From NCBI GenBank assembly GCA_013396915.1, contig VWZL01000903.1, positions 541,327 through 605,326 on the forward strand: DNA of 64,000 bases, read 5' to 3'. This stretch comes from Stercorarius parasiticus. Lineage: Eukaryota > Chordata > Aves > Charadriiformes > Stercorariidae. The position numbers and the translations under genes were made by a program. Under the pieces are notes generated by a model, which was given only the letters and a program-made list of their open reading frames with translations, made no database searches and was not told the origin of the DNA. This document shows, one piece after another, positions 39,626-53,100 of the stretch (positions are counted from its first letter, which is position 1; every line of letters starts with the position of its first letter).

Positions 39626-40879
39626 GAAGCGGGTTTGATGGCTCCGAACGGCAGCCTCGGGGGCTGTTTGGTTTTTTGTATTATTGTTATTATTATTTTA
39701 TAATTTTATTTTATTTTTTCTACAGCCTTGTCTCTACGGTAGCGGTGCAATACAGATCTGGTTCTGGCTTGCCAGCTAATTATAGCTAATGACGCAATAT
39801 ATCTGAAACGTGTTGTTTGTCATGCAAGGTATTAACTCCTGGGCAAAGGTGCTTCCTTGAAAAGCTTGTCAGACATTAATTGCGTAGGTTTTCGGGCTGG
39901 ATCCCTGCAGGATGGTGGCATTGACCTGTGGTAGCGGAGTTATTACAAGCAATAGAGAGATCTTTGCTTTGAAGGCAAATGTATCGCACGCTGTGGGTTT
40001 TTTTCAGGCACTCCCCTGTGATTCACACTTGCCCTATTTGTATTCTTAGCTGCCTTGTTTGGTTTTAAAGGATGTGTTGAATTTAGTATGTGAAACAATT
40101 GCTTTTTATTGTGGTCAAGGAAATGTTTTGTTGGGTTGGTTGTTTATTTTCTGCGCTGGTGTTTAGCAAAAGCCAACACAGGGATAAGTTTTGCGTGGTC
40201 CTTCTCTGACATTTCTCCTCCCCGCATCGTTAAGTAATGATGTTGCTTATTTGCAGAGATAAATGTGTTTGAAGTAGATCATCCTCTGCACGGGACTGAA
40301 ACAACAGTAGAGGCAAATTGGGCTGCGATTTTTTACCGTGGCGCTCGTGAACACTTGCACACTCAGGAGCTCACTGGGAAATGCGCACCAAGTCCTAACA
40401 CCGTGACATGCTGCATTGGAAAATGACCTGTTTCTCCAACAGCCAAAGATGTCTCTGTCATTGCCCAAGCCATTCCTTCTCTCTCCCAGGAGAGCTACAG
40501 AAAGTTCATGAAGTTGTGTGGAAGTATGACATGCTGTGGGTACTGACCCAAGCAGTAGGCTCTTCAGAGGCATTCTATTCTGCCAAAACATTTCTGACAT
40601 CTTGGTGGGGAGGATTGCCTGTTTTCTTAAAATCTTCTCTTTGGCCTCCTAGCTAAGACTCTGCAAAAGGTAGCACTTGGGACAGTGGTTTTTGGCGATA
40701 CAAATCCTTTTCCAACAGAGGGCAGTCTGAATTCATCAGTCATTGCACGAATCCCGAACCACCAGCTAACACCAACTTGGCCATTCTCAACACAGAGGCT
40801 GGACCTGAACCAAGGGGTGAAAGTCTTGTTTCTTGTTTCCACTCCCTTCTCTCTCAGTATTTGTAGAGGTGACAGTCAA

Positions 40880-41425
40880 GAGGCTTCTTCTCAGCCCTGG
40901 AGAGAGACACCTGGAGTGCTGGGTCCAGCTTTGGGCTCCCCAGTATGAGAGAGCCATGGACATACTGGAGAAAGTCCATCAAGGGGCCAAGAAGATTATT
41001 AAAGGACTGGAGCAACTCTCCTATGAGGAGAGGCTGAGAGAGCTGGGACTGCTCAGCGTGGAGAAGAGAAGGCTCAGAGGAGATCTCATCAGTGTATAAG
41101 TACCTTGGGGGGTACTTATGGGGGGGATGAAGAAGAGGGAGCCAGGCTCTGCTCAGCGGTGCCCAGGGACAGGACAAGGGGCAGTGGGCACAAATTAACA
41201 AACATGACATTCCATCTGAACACAAGAAAACAGGGTGGTCAAACATAGGAATAGGTTGTCCAGAGAAGTTGTGAAGTCTCCGTCTGGGGAGATACTCAAA
41301 ACTCGAAGGGGAATGATCCTGGGAAATCTGCTGCAGCTGACCCTGCTTGAGCAGGAGGAGGGACTGGCTGATCTCCAGAGGTGCCCTCTAGTCTCAGCCA
41401 TTCTGTTGTCCTCTAAGCTATGAAA
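40880..41425 (+). mobile_element. CR1 LINE fragment (about 545 bp), diverged
   Basis: A plus-strand CR1: ctggagtgctgggtccagct, then EKVHQGAKKIIKGLEQLSYEE-type codons, [20 protein letters not shown], and a 3' UTR with ccagaggtgccctctagtct. The 3' end ttctgttgtcctctaag is degraded compared with the younger copies. It lies just upstream of the CpG island, outside the GABRA5 exons. Confidence 0.93.
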
Positions 41426-44400
41426 ATAGTGTCATCCTGTGAAACCCTCTATTACTTTTCCCAAGCTATTTCACAACTGAATCTGGTAGTGAAATGATAC
41501 AGATAACCTTGCTGATGTGAGAGGTACTAGAGTCTGACAGATTTTGAAGCGTTTGGTATATTTCTGAATGGTAAGGAAGGATAATAAAGGCCTTTTCTTT
41601 CTCTCATGGATACCCCCTCTACAATGTCGTGGATGCCCGTGAAACACAACCAGTGACCTGCATTTCACTTGTCTGACGGGCCAGGCTGCAGGCAGAGCTG
41701 AGTTTAGGACCTGGTGTTTTGGTGGTTTGTTTTGTGCATCCCGGTGGCAACAGAGAGCTACTTAATGGAGTTTTGTGAAAGGCAGCTGGGGGCAGAGTAA
41801 CTTTGGGAAGGATTTCTCGGAGATAGAGTTGGTGCCTTGTTGTGTGACACAGAATATGGTGTGAGAGAGAGGCAAGTGACCATCCTCCCCATCCCAGCAA
41901 AATTCCACCTGGTTGTGAAAAGCATCATCTTTAGCAAGCAACACTGATGCTTCTGCATGCTATTTGTTGTGATTCCCAAATCTGCAGGTTCAAAGGTCTA
42001 AAATCTTCATCTGAAGCTAATCCTGAGCAGGTTGCTTTCTGCACACATCCAGATTAGAAATGAACGAAAGGCTACGCTTTCTGTTTGGCAGTTCATCCTA
42101 TCTGTTACGAGCATCCTATGCTTCAGTCCATTTCCACATATTAAGCTAACAGCTGAGTGAAGGCTAAGGGTATGCCCAAACAGTGCTGTCATGGATTTAT
42201 AGCATGCCCTAAGCTTCAGTGTTTCTGAAAACCTCTCTAGGCACCTTACAGAGGTCCCTACTCCAAGATGAGCACCTCGGGTGCTGGCAGCCCTATTTCT
42301 CAAAAGTGGCTGGCAGGAAATTTGAAGGAGTTTGGATCTGTATTAGACACTTCTCCCCATTAGACCCGGGAAATGATATCTAGAGATACCTCCCCCACCA
42401 GAAGGAGTGGAGAACATTTCCAACACTTTTCAGTCCATTGTAAGGTTATAAATCCTTGGGTTAGAGCATTAAAGCAAATGTTGCCTGCTACTTACAACAA
42501 CATCCCTGTCTTTCTGCATAAAGAGACATAAAGGGACTGCATCATTTTCCCCAAAACCCACCTTGTTGTCTGACTCCTTACAATTCCCTTCTCCCTTATA
42601 GATACTATACTCCCTACAGGTTAACCCAGCTGGTCCAGATTTAAATTCCACTGATATGGCTGAGTGTAACTGTTGGAAGCCTGGAGCTGGTCAGTGAGGA
42701 CCGTGTGGCCAGGGCCAACGGTGGGGTTCAGGCCTGGCACTGCCCTTTGCAGGGAAATGTTGTGCACAGGTGGGTTTTGACAGTTCCCTCGTATCAGTTC
42801 AGCTTGCCAGTGAGGTAGCCCTTTTCTCCTCTGCCCTGGAAAAGAGAGAATTTCCTTTGCACCAGTGGATAACAACACAAAGTCAGAGTGTGGGGTCAAG
42901 CCTGCTCACAGACGTTTTTCCCATGGAAGAATTCAGATTTTATTCACATCCTTGCCAGGTTCAGATGTGAAATCTTCTCCCTGTTCCTGCAGAGTCTATC
43001 AAAGTCTGCCCTTGAGATACAAACCAGGAAAGACGAAGGGATTTGCAACATGTCTTGAAGTGCTAGTTCATGATCTTAGATTCAGGAGGTGGAAGGGGCT
43101 ACCTAGCAGCAGTCCCTCCTGCATCACACACTCCACTAATTTCCATAGCAGTATAAACTGTGACTTTCTGGTTTGCTTTCCTCTTGCTTTGTGAGAATAC
43201 AGGCTGGTTTTTTTTCTGGGTATCCATGAACTCTGCAGCAAGTCACCTCCTCCGTGAGTGTTATATCCCACAAACAAGTGCCTGCTGTTATCTCACCTTG
43301 AATCTGCCCCTGGTTTCTTCTCTTGTTGGCACAGTGTTTTTAGCAGAGATAAGATTGTGGACTAGTGAGATTGGCATTGCAGGTAGAAGGAGGTTTGAAA
43401 TAAGGGTGTCACCCAATCAAAGTTTATAAGCCGAAGATCTCTTAGATTTGATGTCCTGGGTCAAATTGACAACCTGATTTAATGTACCTCTACGGACATA
43501 GTGGGTACAGATGTGAAGTTCACATTTTGCCCACCTCTGAGCTGGACCGATTACAGGTTGCCTGCTTTGCGACCGTAGAAATTGTGCTAATAATGTGGGA
43601 ATGACCATGCAATTAGACGTACTTAAGCTTCTTAGCAGGCCTAGTGAGAAGCAGCTGTATTCAAAAGCCAAAGTTAGAGATACATGGAGCAGAGAGAAGC
43701 ATATTTTGTCTTCTCCGCCTGTGTGCTTACTCAGCGGTGGCAGTCATCGAATCCTGACATTCCCAGGCGATTGCCTGTGGATCTTCCAGTTCTTACAGAA
43801 TCTAACTTTTAAATGTGAAATATATAAACCATAGTTTTGCATAGAAAGAAGTAATAATGTAAAGGAAGAGTAAGTGTTCTCTAAACACGAGAACAGGCTT
43901 GTAACTAGTGCGTTCAAGTAGATGATAATTCCGTGTTAAACACTGGTGATACATGCTTACATCTGAAATGTTGCAGTTTTCTGTGTAAGCTTAGGGGGTT
44001 TTTATTGCACACAAGTCAGCATTAACTCAGAAAACCTTTGAACTGGAACTTTATGATCCTATCATTTTAAAATACCTTTAGTTAATTTCTTCAGAGTGGC
44101 TAAATTAACTGGTTAGTATTTTAGCTAGCTAGAGTAGCAGCTATATCTACATTTAAAAAATAATGGGTCATTAGGGTGGCATTGTAGAGGATCTTTAAGG
44201 CCTCAGTCCTCCTGGCTGGTGGTTCGAGTGCATCTTTTCTGTAAGTAAGTGTGACGCCGCATGGTGCACTCCTTGCGAGGACAAAGCATGCCTTTAATGA
44301 TACAGTTGATCGAAAAACCAACTTACTCTGTATTCTGAAGCATCTAAGTAAGAAAGCACTTTGTGGAGAATAACCACAATGATTCAGTGTCATACATATG

Positions 44401-44762
44401 ATTCATAAAGAAAGATTAATCAGGCTTAAACTAGAGCATGCAAGTTCTGCATCAATATTCAAGGGTTTATGCATATGCTACTGTACATGTAACTCCTTCC
44501 TAACAGGAAAGAGAGAACAAATCTTAGAAGGAACAATACAGAAATTCATTGACCTAAGATGGAAGAATTGATGTTGATAAATTCTTCATGAAGTATATAC
44601 TCAGATACTCATAATGGATGGAGGGCGAGTGTACTTATGGGCAATATAGGACTATAGTAACCTAATGTACTTAGTGATGTTAAGGACGGAGTATTTGAAG
44701 TTTAGAAATTGGTTACAAACAAGAGGTACCAAAATCTATTTGACAGTACATCCCTGACTTCT

Positions 44763-44800
44763 ATTATATGTATATATATGCATATCTCTCTCTCATATTT
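44763..44800. repeat. TA/CT simple repeat
   Basis: atatgtatatatatgcatat followed by ctctctctcatattt. A short simple repeat in the AT-rich region to the right of GABRA5. Confidence 0.8.
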
Positions 44801-45414
44801 AGGTTGTAAGCTATAAATATTTATGCCTGTTGATACATGTATGTACATATCAAGTCTACCTGTCAACTGGGTTCTGGCTATGTAAATGCTAAGATAAGAT
44901 TGGATTAGCATGTTTTAAGTTGTTGTGATGAACTCAGGTCTTTTTGGCTGCTATAGTTTCCGTATTTACTGCATTTTTCTGTGTTGTTTACATGTGCGCT
45001 AGTTATATTGACAGAACTCATTATTTCTGTTTCTGATCAACACAGGTAGCTGTCAAAAATACCAACAAATATTTGCTTCCATTTTCATAAAACTTTACAA
45101 ATGCTTTCAAGTCATCCTGTAATGATTCATTATAATAATTAGCTGCCGCTACAAAAAAATACATTAATGCATACCATTTGGAAAGCTGTAGACACAACTT
45201 ACATTTATTTTAGGATTTGCAATATACCGCTTTCCAGACTGAATTTATTGGCAAGGGTTAGGTGGGAATAAATGTTCTCAGCAGTTCCAAATCCCATTAA
45301 ATGTGACTTCTGTTATATAGATTCAAGTGCTATAATTAATAAAATTTCAAGAAAAATGGGGTTTAAAATTGTTCCATCTAGAGTTAACATTTACAGAAAT
45401 TGGACAGAGCTGCT

Positions 45415-45432
45415 AAAAAAAAAAAAAAAAAA
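45415..45432 (+). repeat. Poly-A run (18 A)
   Basis: Eighteen consecutive A residues following gctgct. No retrocopy or SINE body is visible immediately upstream, so I treat it as a homopolymer. Confidence 0.9.
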
Positions 45433-47194
45433 GACATAACATGAAAATGCCCTGTTTTGGAAAAGGTAGTGATGGAGATTTCAGAATGATCTATATAGAG
45501 CACTACGGGATGTTAAATATTAATGATTGAACTACAGCAAGCACTATAATATACCACAGCAATGCAGGTGATGTCAGTCCTACAGCTTTGTGTGAAAATA
45601 TTTTGTCAGTGCCAGTGCAGTAGAACTCAGAAAGATAAAAATAATAACATATATTATGTATACCAGTCAATAAGCAAGATTTCCATGTAGCATAAATTGC
45701 CTAACTGAAGGGCAGTGGAACTACGCCCATACATCAGCCGAGGTTATGCCTCAAGTGTGACCCAGTAATTACGATTCAGTCAGTGAAAGTTTGTTTGAAT
45801 CTGAAGAATTAGATTTGTCAGAAATATTAAGTAGGGACGTGGTTTTTTTTTTCCTTTTGGTAAATAATTTATTCAATGAAAAATGCAGGTGGCTTGCTCA
45901 CAACCACTGCAGAGCCGGCTAACATTTGGCAATTTGTATTAGTCAATGGAAAAAAAAGTAGAGTAAAACACCATATATATTGAGCATTTTGGTTTTAGTA
46001 TTTTTAAACAAAAGTCAGTAGGACGGAAGAGCAGGATATAGCTGCAGAAAGAGTTAAGAACAGTTGTGAGGAATCATCATATAACCCATGCTTCGTACGT
46101 TCCCTTTGGCTGTGAGATACCCAGATTGATCTTTGCTATGGGCAGCCATTATCTTTTTGGACATTGGATGGATTTTCTATCCAATTAGTCCATTGACCTT
46201 TGTATGGACTTTCCTTGGTCTCTCCTCATAAACTGTTCCAGTTTTACAGACGGGACTGGGTGTTCAGCAGGTCAGCTCTCAGCGGAGGTGAATACCTGTG
46301 TGCTGGCCCTTGCCGAGGAAAGCTTTGCCTGGAGGGGAAGAAAGCCCCCTACCGCCAACCTGCACAAGTAGGACGTAGCAGATCCAAGTTCAGTCCTGGG
46401 AGCGGAGTGTTTTCCTTGACTACCTGTGCTGTAGTTTTTGAAGGAGCTAAACGGGCACATGGACCAGAGGGGCAGCGTGGCATACTCTGTCCAGGTCCAC
46501 AGGCTGTGGGCTCATTATGTCCTTTTTTACAGTCCACAACAACCCCATTGGCTGCAAATTTTGGAGAAACAGGGTTCCTTGTGTAAGTAGAGATGAGCTG
46601 GATTTATCAGCATGCCTTTCAACTTCAGCAACTGCAACTAGTGGATTAGTTTGGGGGCTGTATACTTGGATGGCAGACTACTGGTCAATTGTATACAAGA
46701 AACTTCACCTGCTTGTCTAAACAGTATCACTTGTGGATCCTGGGAGCTAACACCCATGGTAATTTTAGCAGCCAAAGAGTGGGAACGGTCACTGAACATA
46801 GCACCTCAGGGGCACAGAAGAGGATCAAAAGAATAGCTTCAAAGAGAAAAAAGTGACTTAAAATATGACTGCTGGAATGGTTGCAGTTTGATCTACTGGT
46901 GTTTTCCCAGTTTACTAAAAAGAACAAAACAACAGCCCTCAAATGTTGATCAGATGCCTTTTGTGTGGAGGGCACGGGGGAAGAATCCTGGATATACTCA
47001 AGACAGCAGGAGGGAATGAGTTTCAGGTGAATAATCCAAGAGAAGAGATCTTAAGCCTGTCAGTTAGTTTTCCACTCTAAATGTGTTTATCATAAAGTGC
47101 CGTTTTCTTGAAATCAGATTATGGTGCTTTTATCACAGCTTTTTGATTTCCAGCATCTTCACCACGCAAAAGTAAGTTACCCACCGTGGAACCA

Positions 47195-47590
47195 GCAGCA
47201 CCCCAGTAGCTCAGGCGTTCACCCAGGCATGGGTCAACCAGGTTCAAGACCCTTTATTAAACACCAGAGTCAGGTATTAGTTTCTTAATGTGATGATAAA
47301 CCCAATATTCTGGCAGCTGACTATTAACTGTGTGTCTTATTTTATGGATGACCGACTCGGGCTGCCCAAGGCTTACAGAGCACTTACAGTGGTAGACAAA
47401 GTCGGTGAGAGCTGTGGTTTCTCAGCACCTCTGACTGCAAGGCAGTGCAGTCTCCAGTGATGTGCACAGGGTTGCGAGCCATGAATTTTAATCCTTGCTC
47501 CGCCACTAATTCACTGTGTAGCTCCAGGCAAGTCCCTATCTCTTCAGCTGTAAAATGGGAATAATAATAATGGTTTCCTCTCTTTCGGCA
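47195..47590 (+). mobile_element. MIR-like SINE relic(s) with tRNA-like segment
   Basis: At 47205-47260 there is a tRNA-like piece: agtagctcaggcgttcaccc (A-box-like) and ccaggttcaagaccctt (B-box-like). At 47490-47575 there is a clear MIR core 3' half: ccttgctccgccactaattc, actgtgtagctccaggcaag, tccctatctcttcagctgt, aaaatgggaataataataat. The intervening 200 bases are unassigned, so this may be two separate insertions. The MIR core is the best preserved in the window. Confidence 0.65.
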
Positions 47591-49651
47591 GCCATAAATT
47601 CGTCTGCGTTCTTGAGGCATGCAGATACTACAGTGATGAGTGGCCCAGAAAAGACCATGAAAAAAATTAATAATTCTGTATTTACTGCAGGCTTTGGGTG
47701 TGCAGTAAATAAGGCACCGCTAACTGGCTGGTGAAGATTACTTTTCTAAGTAGCTGCTTATTCAGTAGGTCCTGTGTAATCAGTACCTACTTATCCTATG
47801 TAATGAATGATAAAGGGTTCTTTGGGGGGAAAAAAAGAGAGGCAAAGACACATTTCAAGAAAAATCTTAATACTGATTTACAGGAAAGCACAATTAGGAT
47901 TTCTTTGTCCATTTATTCTCCAACTTTAAAGCAATTGATTTTGGCAACCATCATACTGTTCTTCTAAGGCAATTGTCTTCTGTTCAGGCTCATGATTAGG
48001 TCTGTTACTTGCACCTGGTCATAAGCGCTTCACTCAAAAGTAGGATTTTGACTGTGCGTGTGTATCTGTTCTTCATGTGCAATTATTTCTGTCTGAAAAA
48101 CAGGAAAAACAAATCTGCCTTCATTTTTATGTCTGTTCTGATCACACCATCATATTCCCATTCTTATATTGCATTTTTCTGGGTTCTCGGATTAGTTGCA
48201 GGGGAGGCGACCTGTTCAATTTGTTCACACCCTGTCTCTTTCTTTGTATGCAAATAAAATCCCCCCAAAGGGCTCCTCTTCTGACACACAGATTTTTGCT
48301 ATTGAAAATAGCATGGAAAACAACGAAGACCACTTCAATTCAAACTTTATTAGAGTAGACTGCGCATGTTTATCCTGCAATTTAACTGCTTATTGGACCA
48401 TTGCTATCGCATCTGTTAAAAGCACGTGCAAGCCACAAAACAAGCTGCCAAATGTCCCTTTACAATTACATTGTTGGGAGATCTGTATTGTCATTCTCTA
48501 TTTTGTACTTGTGCCTACGATGTGTCAGGGCAGCAGTCCCCTGACGGGGTGCGTTTGAGTATAGTTGGAGTCATGCTTACTTTTCTATCCATAAGCAGAT
48601 CTAAGCTCTGCCACGACAGAGTACGCACAGATTTGTTGTTCTAATCTCTGCCCCATTTGGGGACACCAGATTTAAAATTAGGACATATCAAATTGGAATC
48701 GTGATATTTGAAGTAGTCTTGGCATAAAAGTGGATCATCCACTGCATAATACTTACAGCCTTTTAATGTGTCTAGTAAAGGAGGATGTTTTATTGCATTC
48801 TAACTTTACACGTTTCTGGACACTTACTTGGTATTCTTATCTATGATATCTGAGGTCTAGTTGAGATAATAAGAATATACTGCATAAAACAGAGCAATAT
48901 ATTACCTCAAAGCATATTCAAAAATTATATCTTAAAAGTATTTCTTCTTGCTACTTACATTAAGAACCTTCATGAGCAAATATTTTGGAGCAAATTACTT
49001 CCATAAATGTCTCTTTGTAGGCCCTGGTCTTACGAACTGCACATGTGATTCATTCTGGGCAGGTGAATTCGTTGCAACTGAACCCATATGCAAAGTTACA
49101 TTGCGGTGATTAACTCAGTAGAAAAATGTTTGCAACACTCTGTCCTTCAGGTTTTTACTTTTCACTTTACAAACGGTGCTACCAGCTATGAGCAGGATAC
49201 AAACAATAGGCACAGAATTATTGTCAGGGACGGCTGTTACCTCTAGTCAATTATGAATTAAACATCTGCTGTCTCACATTGAAAAAGTTTTAAAAATAGT
49301 TTGCATATGAAAAGGATGACTGTAAAAGGGATTTCAGTGAAGAAATCTTTAGCTTGTTGTGAATGTGGCGGCCTTGCTGCTCAGTAAGAGTTTGCCAGAA
49401 GTACATCACCCTTTGCATTGTTGTCTGACAGAATCTGATGGCCTAAATTTCTTTTAATATCTTTTGCTTAGTGTTTCCTGTTGGCTAGGTCTACATCTTT
49501 GAGACAGCTAGATATTAAAAAACCTAGCCAAGTAAGTAGAAAGTGGATTATCTGCATGTGAGTTTTCACGTAGGCTCTCCCATGAAAGAGAGGCCAGTTG
49601 AAAACAGCCTTTTTCTTCAACCACCGATGATGCTCACTGGGAAAAGTCTCC

Positions 49652-50103
49652 TATAGAATCACAGTATCACACAGAATGGTAGGGGTTGGAAGGGACCTCT
49701 GGAGATCACCTAGTCCAACCCCCTGCCAGAGCAGGGTCACCTACAGCAGGTTGCACAGGAACGCGTCCAGGCGGGTTTTGAATGTCTCCAGAGAAGGAGA
49801 CTCCACCACCCCTCTGGGCAGCCTGTTCCAGTGCTCTGCCACCCTCACAGTAAAGAAGTTCCTCCTCATGTTTAGGTGGAACTTCCTATGTTCAAGTTTG
49901 TGCCCATTACCTCTTGTCCTGTCGCTGGGCACCACTGAAAAGAGCCTGGCCCCATCCTCCTGACACCCAGCCTTTAAGTATTTATAAGTGTTGATAAGAT
50001 TCCCCCCTCAGCCGTCTTTTTTACAGACTAAAAAGACCCAAATCCCTCAGCCTTTCCTCATAAGAGAGATGTTCCAGTCCCCTCATCATCTTGGTAGCCC
50101 CTA
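49652..50103 (-). mobile_element. CR1 LINE fragment (about 450 bp)
   Basis: A minus-strand CR1 with 3' end atactgtgattctat, the 3' UTR ttggactaggtgatctccag, and the coding block [20 protein letters not shown] followed by [12 protein letters not shown]. Frameshifted relative to an intact ORF2 further upstream (50000-50100). 5'-truncated. Confidence 0.95.
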
Positions 50104-53100
50104 CCATGATTTCCCACGAAAACCATGACCACTGAAATAATGCTGCTGTTGAGAGGCAGGAGTTTAACATAACTGCCACAAGCAGAATTTCAGCAGGGAC
50201 TGTGCTAAATATAAAAATTCAGTGTTAGGATATATCGGAATGATTGCAACCTGGCTGTACTTGGAGTTAAAAGTAAAACCCTTGTCTTCCTGGAATAGCA
50301 CCCTGATGCTTGTAATCAAAACCAATTCGAAACACTGATGTCTGTTTCTTGGTGTCAGGGAAAGAGATTAAGGGGAAGGAGAGATCACTGTCATCTTTCA
50401 TATCACAGAATGTACTTTGAAAAGGTCACAGCGAGGGAGAATGTACCATCTACCGCCACGCCAGGACCAGTTGTAATGCATAGCTGTGAGCCAGCACCAC
50501 AAGTCACGTTATAAGAAGAAGGATGCCTAAACTCAACAAAATCTGTGGTGGCAAGGAGCAACTATGCAACTGTGGCTTATTTAACCCAGCTATAACTGCA
50601 CATAGGTTAACATTTTAAAAACATGGATCTAATGTGGAAAGGAGCTGATGCTGTATGTTTTGCTGTGTAAGAGCTTTTGCTGAGACGCATGGAGAGAGTT
50701 GAGTGTGTTTGGAAGGCGATACCTGAGCAACGCTCCATATTAAATAAAGGGCCTCCATCATTCAGAAGATTTCCTATCTTAAAAAAAAATAATTAACAGA
50801 TACGGCTGCTACTACATGGCTCTTAGGCCTTCAGTTGTCTACATAAGAAAGGAAAGCCTTCCCTGTCATTCTCTCTATTGCACGTAGTCGCTCCATGATA
50901 TTGGTAACTTTGCTAATGTGGGTAATTTCATTTTAGTCTTTTTTTTTTATTATTTTTATTATTTTCCTACCAATCTTTCCTTGTATCTATTTCCCCAGTG
51001 GCTAAAAGATTAACGATTAACCTCCCATTAGGAAGGAACAAGAAGATGACTTCAGCATTATTTATTTATTATTCTTTTTCTTAGCTAGAAATTGAATTAT
51101 CCACTCCGTATTTAAGACCCTTCTAATGAAAATGTCAGTTATCATGAACTAAGTGTTCTTTAATAGTACCAGTGCATAGCTAGCTAGAAGAAGAGAGTAG
51201 TAGGAGAGGGAAAAAAGCAAACTCAGGTGTAGAACTGTGCACATCTACACATGGAAATAGATAAGCACCTTACAAGAACAAATGGGTTGATTCTCTGTGC
51301 ACCCTGCAGTGTGGTCAAGTCTTTCTCAGTGATAGGAGGGAAATATTAATAAGGATAGCCGTGTGGTTTGATAGGGCACAAGGTTTAAATTGTCTGTCCC
51401 AGATGTTAGATAAATGCTTTTCTTGGCAAAATCTTCTGACTTCTGCTAACGAATGTATGAAATAAAACCCCTGGAATATCCCATGCTGCCTATGTTACAA
51501 AGTTTTCCTGCTATCTGATTCTAAGGAAAATGACCCAGCTTCCGTATCGGATGGTAAATCAGCGTCTTCAAAGATCACTGGTGCTCCCCACAGTTCAGGC
51601 TAACCTGCTTATAGTAGTAGTTAGTAGATGCTGCTACCCAGTACCACAGTACAGGGGGGTTCTTTCCAAAGGACAAAGAAAGTTATTCATCCATTGAATT
51701 CTTTAGCAAAATGGCTCTTGTAGCCATGCTAAGCCACGGCTGCACTCTCGTCCATGTTGGCTCTTCTGAAGTCTGAACTTGTGCAGATGTTTTTGGCCTT
51801 TTCTATTTCTCTGAGCTGCACAGAGGAGGCAGAGACTTGCCCCAAATTCTCTTTCATTTGGGATATCACCAGCTCCCTACTGACCTCTCATCCCAGTTCC
51901 CTATGTGGGAACGGCCAGAGTGCTCAAAGCAGTCCCCTTCCTCCTTGTTGAGTTTTCTGTAGCTTCATACCTAAGCACCCTTCTAATCCCTGAAGGGTTA
52001 AGCAGCAGTTCAGGGCTAAGCGACAGCTCAGAGGCTGGATGGAGCAGCGAAGTCATGCCCTGACACTTAATACATTTTAGAGAAAAAGAAAAGAAAACTC
52101 GGGGCCTGGCATGCCCCCAGATTCAACAGTGCACCCCATGGCATTACAGAGGCTCACGGTTCTCTGGGTGTAGGGGGGTAGTATTAAACTTCTCACTTTA
52201 ATCTGGGGTGACCCTTGAGTATCAACAGGTAAAGTCACATCAAACTTAAAAATGGTGCCACACTCATGTGGATAAAGCCCTAACTACTCTGGTTTTATCA
52301 CAGTTTAAAGGCACTGGGAATCTCAAGCACTTTTATTCATCCGTAAGGATGCATAGGAGATACTTCCTAAGGGAAAGGTTGACCAAACGCTAGCCAGACC
52401 CTGGAACAAGGAGGGCAACTACAACACGTGAGGTGTGTGTGCGTGTGTTTGTGCTCCTGCTCTCTCCCAAGGCAGGGTCGTGCATTTTACTGAGGGCTGC
52501 CTCTGCATTGCACTCCCCTTCCTGGTCTATCAACCATCCTCCAAAATGGAGAAGATAAACCCCAGCCACCTTCCACCCTGGCCAAACCCCCAGAAGAGGG
52601 CACGTCATAGGCCGGAGAAGCTGCAGCATCTGGCCCGTGTCTGCTGCGCCTGATGGAGCTCCAGAGCTCCCAACGGGCCGTGCAGCTTGCCATAACCTCC
52701 AGAGTAGGCATGTTTGTGTGAGGCACAATCTGGCCTATAATTTCATATAAGCCCCTTAATTTAGCAGAAAAATAAAGAGTAAGTTGTTAGTCAGAACAAT
52801 GTTTTCTTTTTCTAAGGATTATTGCTTTTTAATTATTGTTCTAAGTGGATTGGATGCATTGTATGAAAACAAATTAGGAAGAAATATGATTTTAAGAAAT
52901 GATTTATGTTACAAGAGCTAGATTAATCTTTCCAGGAGGGAAACTGGAAAAGACGCCAGAACATACCACATTGATACGTAGAAGCTGTCAGCTCCATTGG
53001 TTCTTCTTTCAGTCTAGCCTCAATTACAGTGGACTTGTAGCAATTTCATTTAATACTGAAGGGATCATATTAGGGAAAGAATAAAGGTTGACGAAGTATA

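Larger units (their letters stand above)
41426..49651. other. Flanking region without recognisable genes
   Basis: AT-rich DNA with the MIR-like relics at 47195-47590 and simple repeats near 44.8 and 45.4 kb. Short open frames on both strands lack domains, splice context or codon character. In the conserved amniote arrangement this would lie between GABRA5 and the divergent GABRB3. Confidence 0.6.

Noticed and set aside
38899..39638. Up to 217-codon open frames on both strands across the CpG island
   Set aside because: Multiple simultaneous open frames with Arg/Ala/Pro/Gly-rich content are typical of CpG islands; no domain seen.
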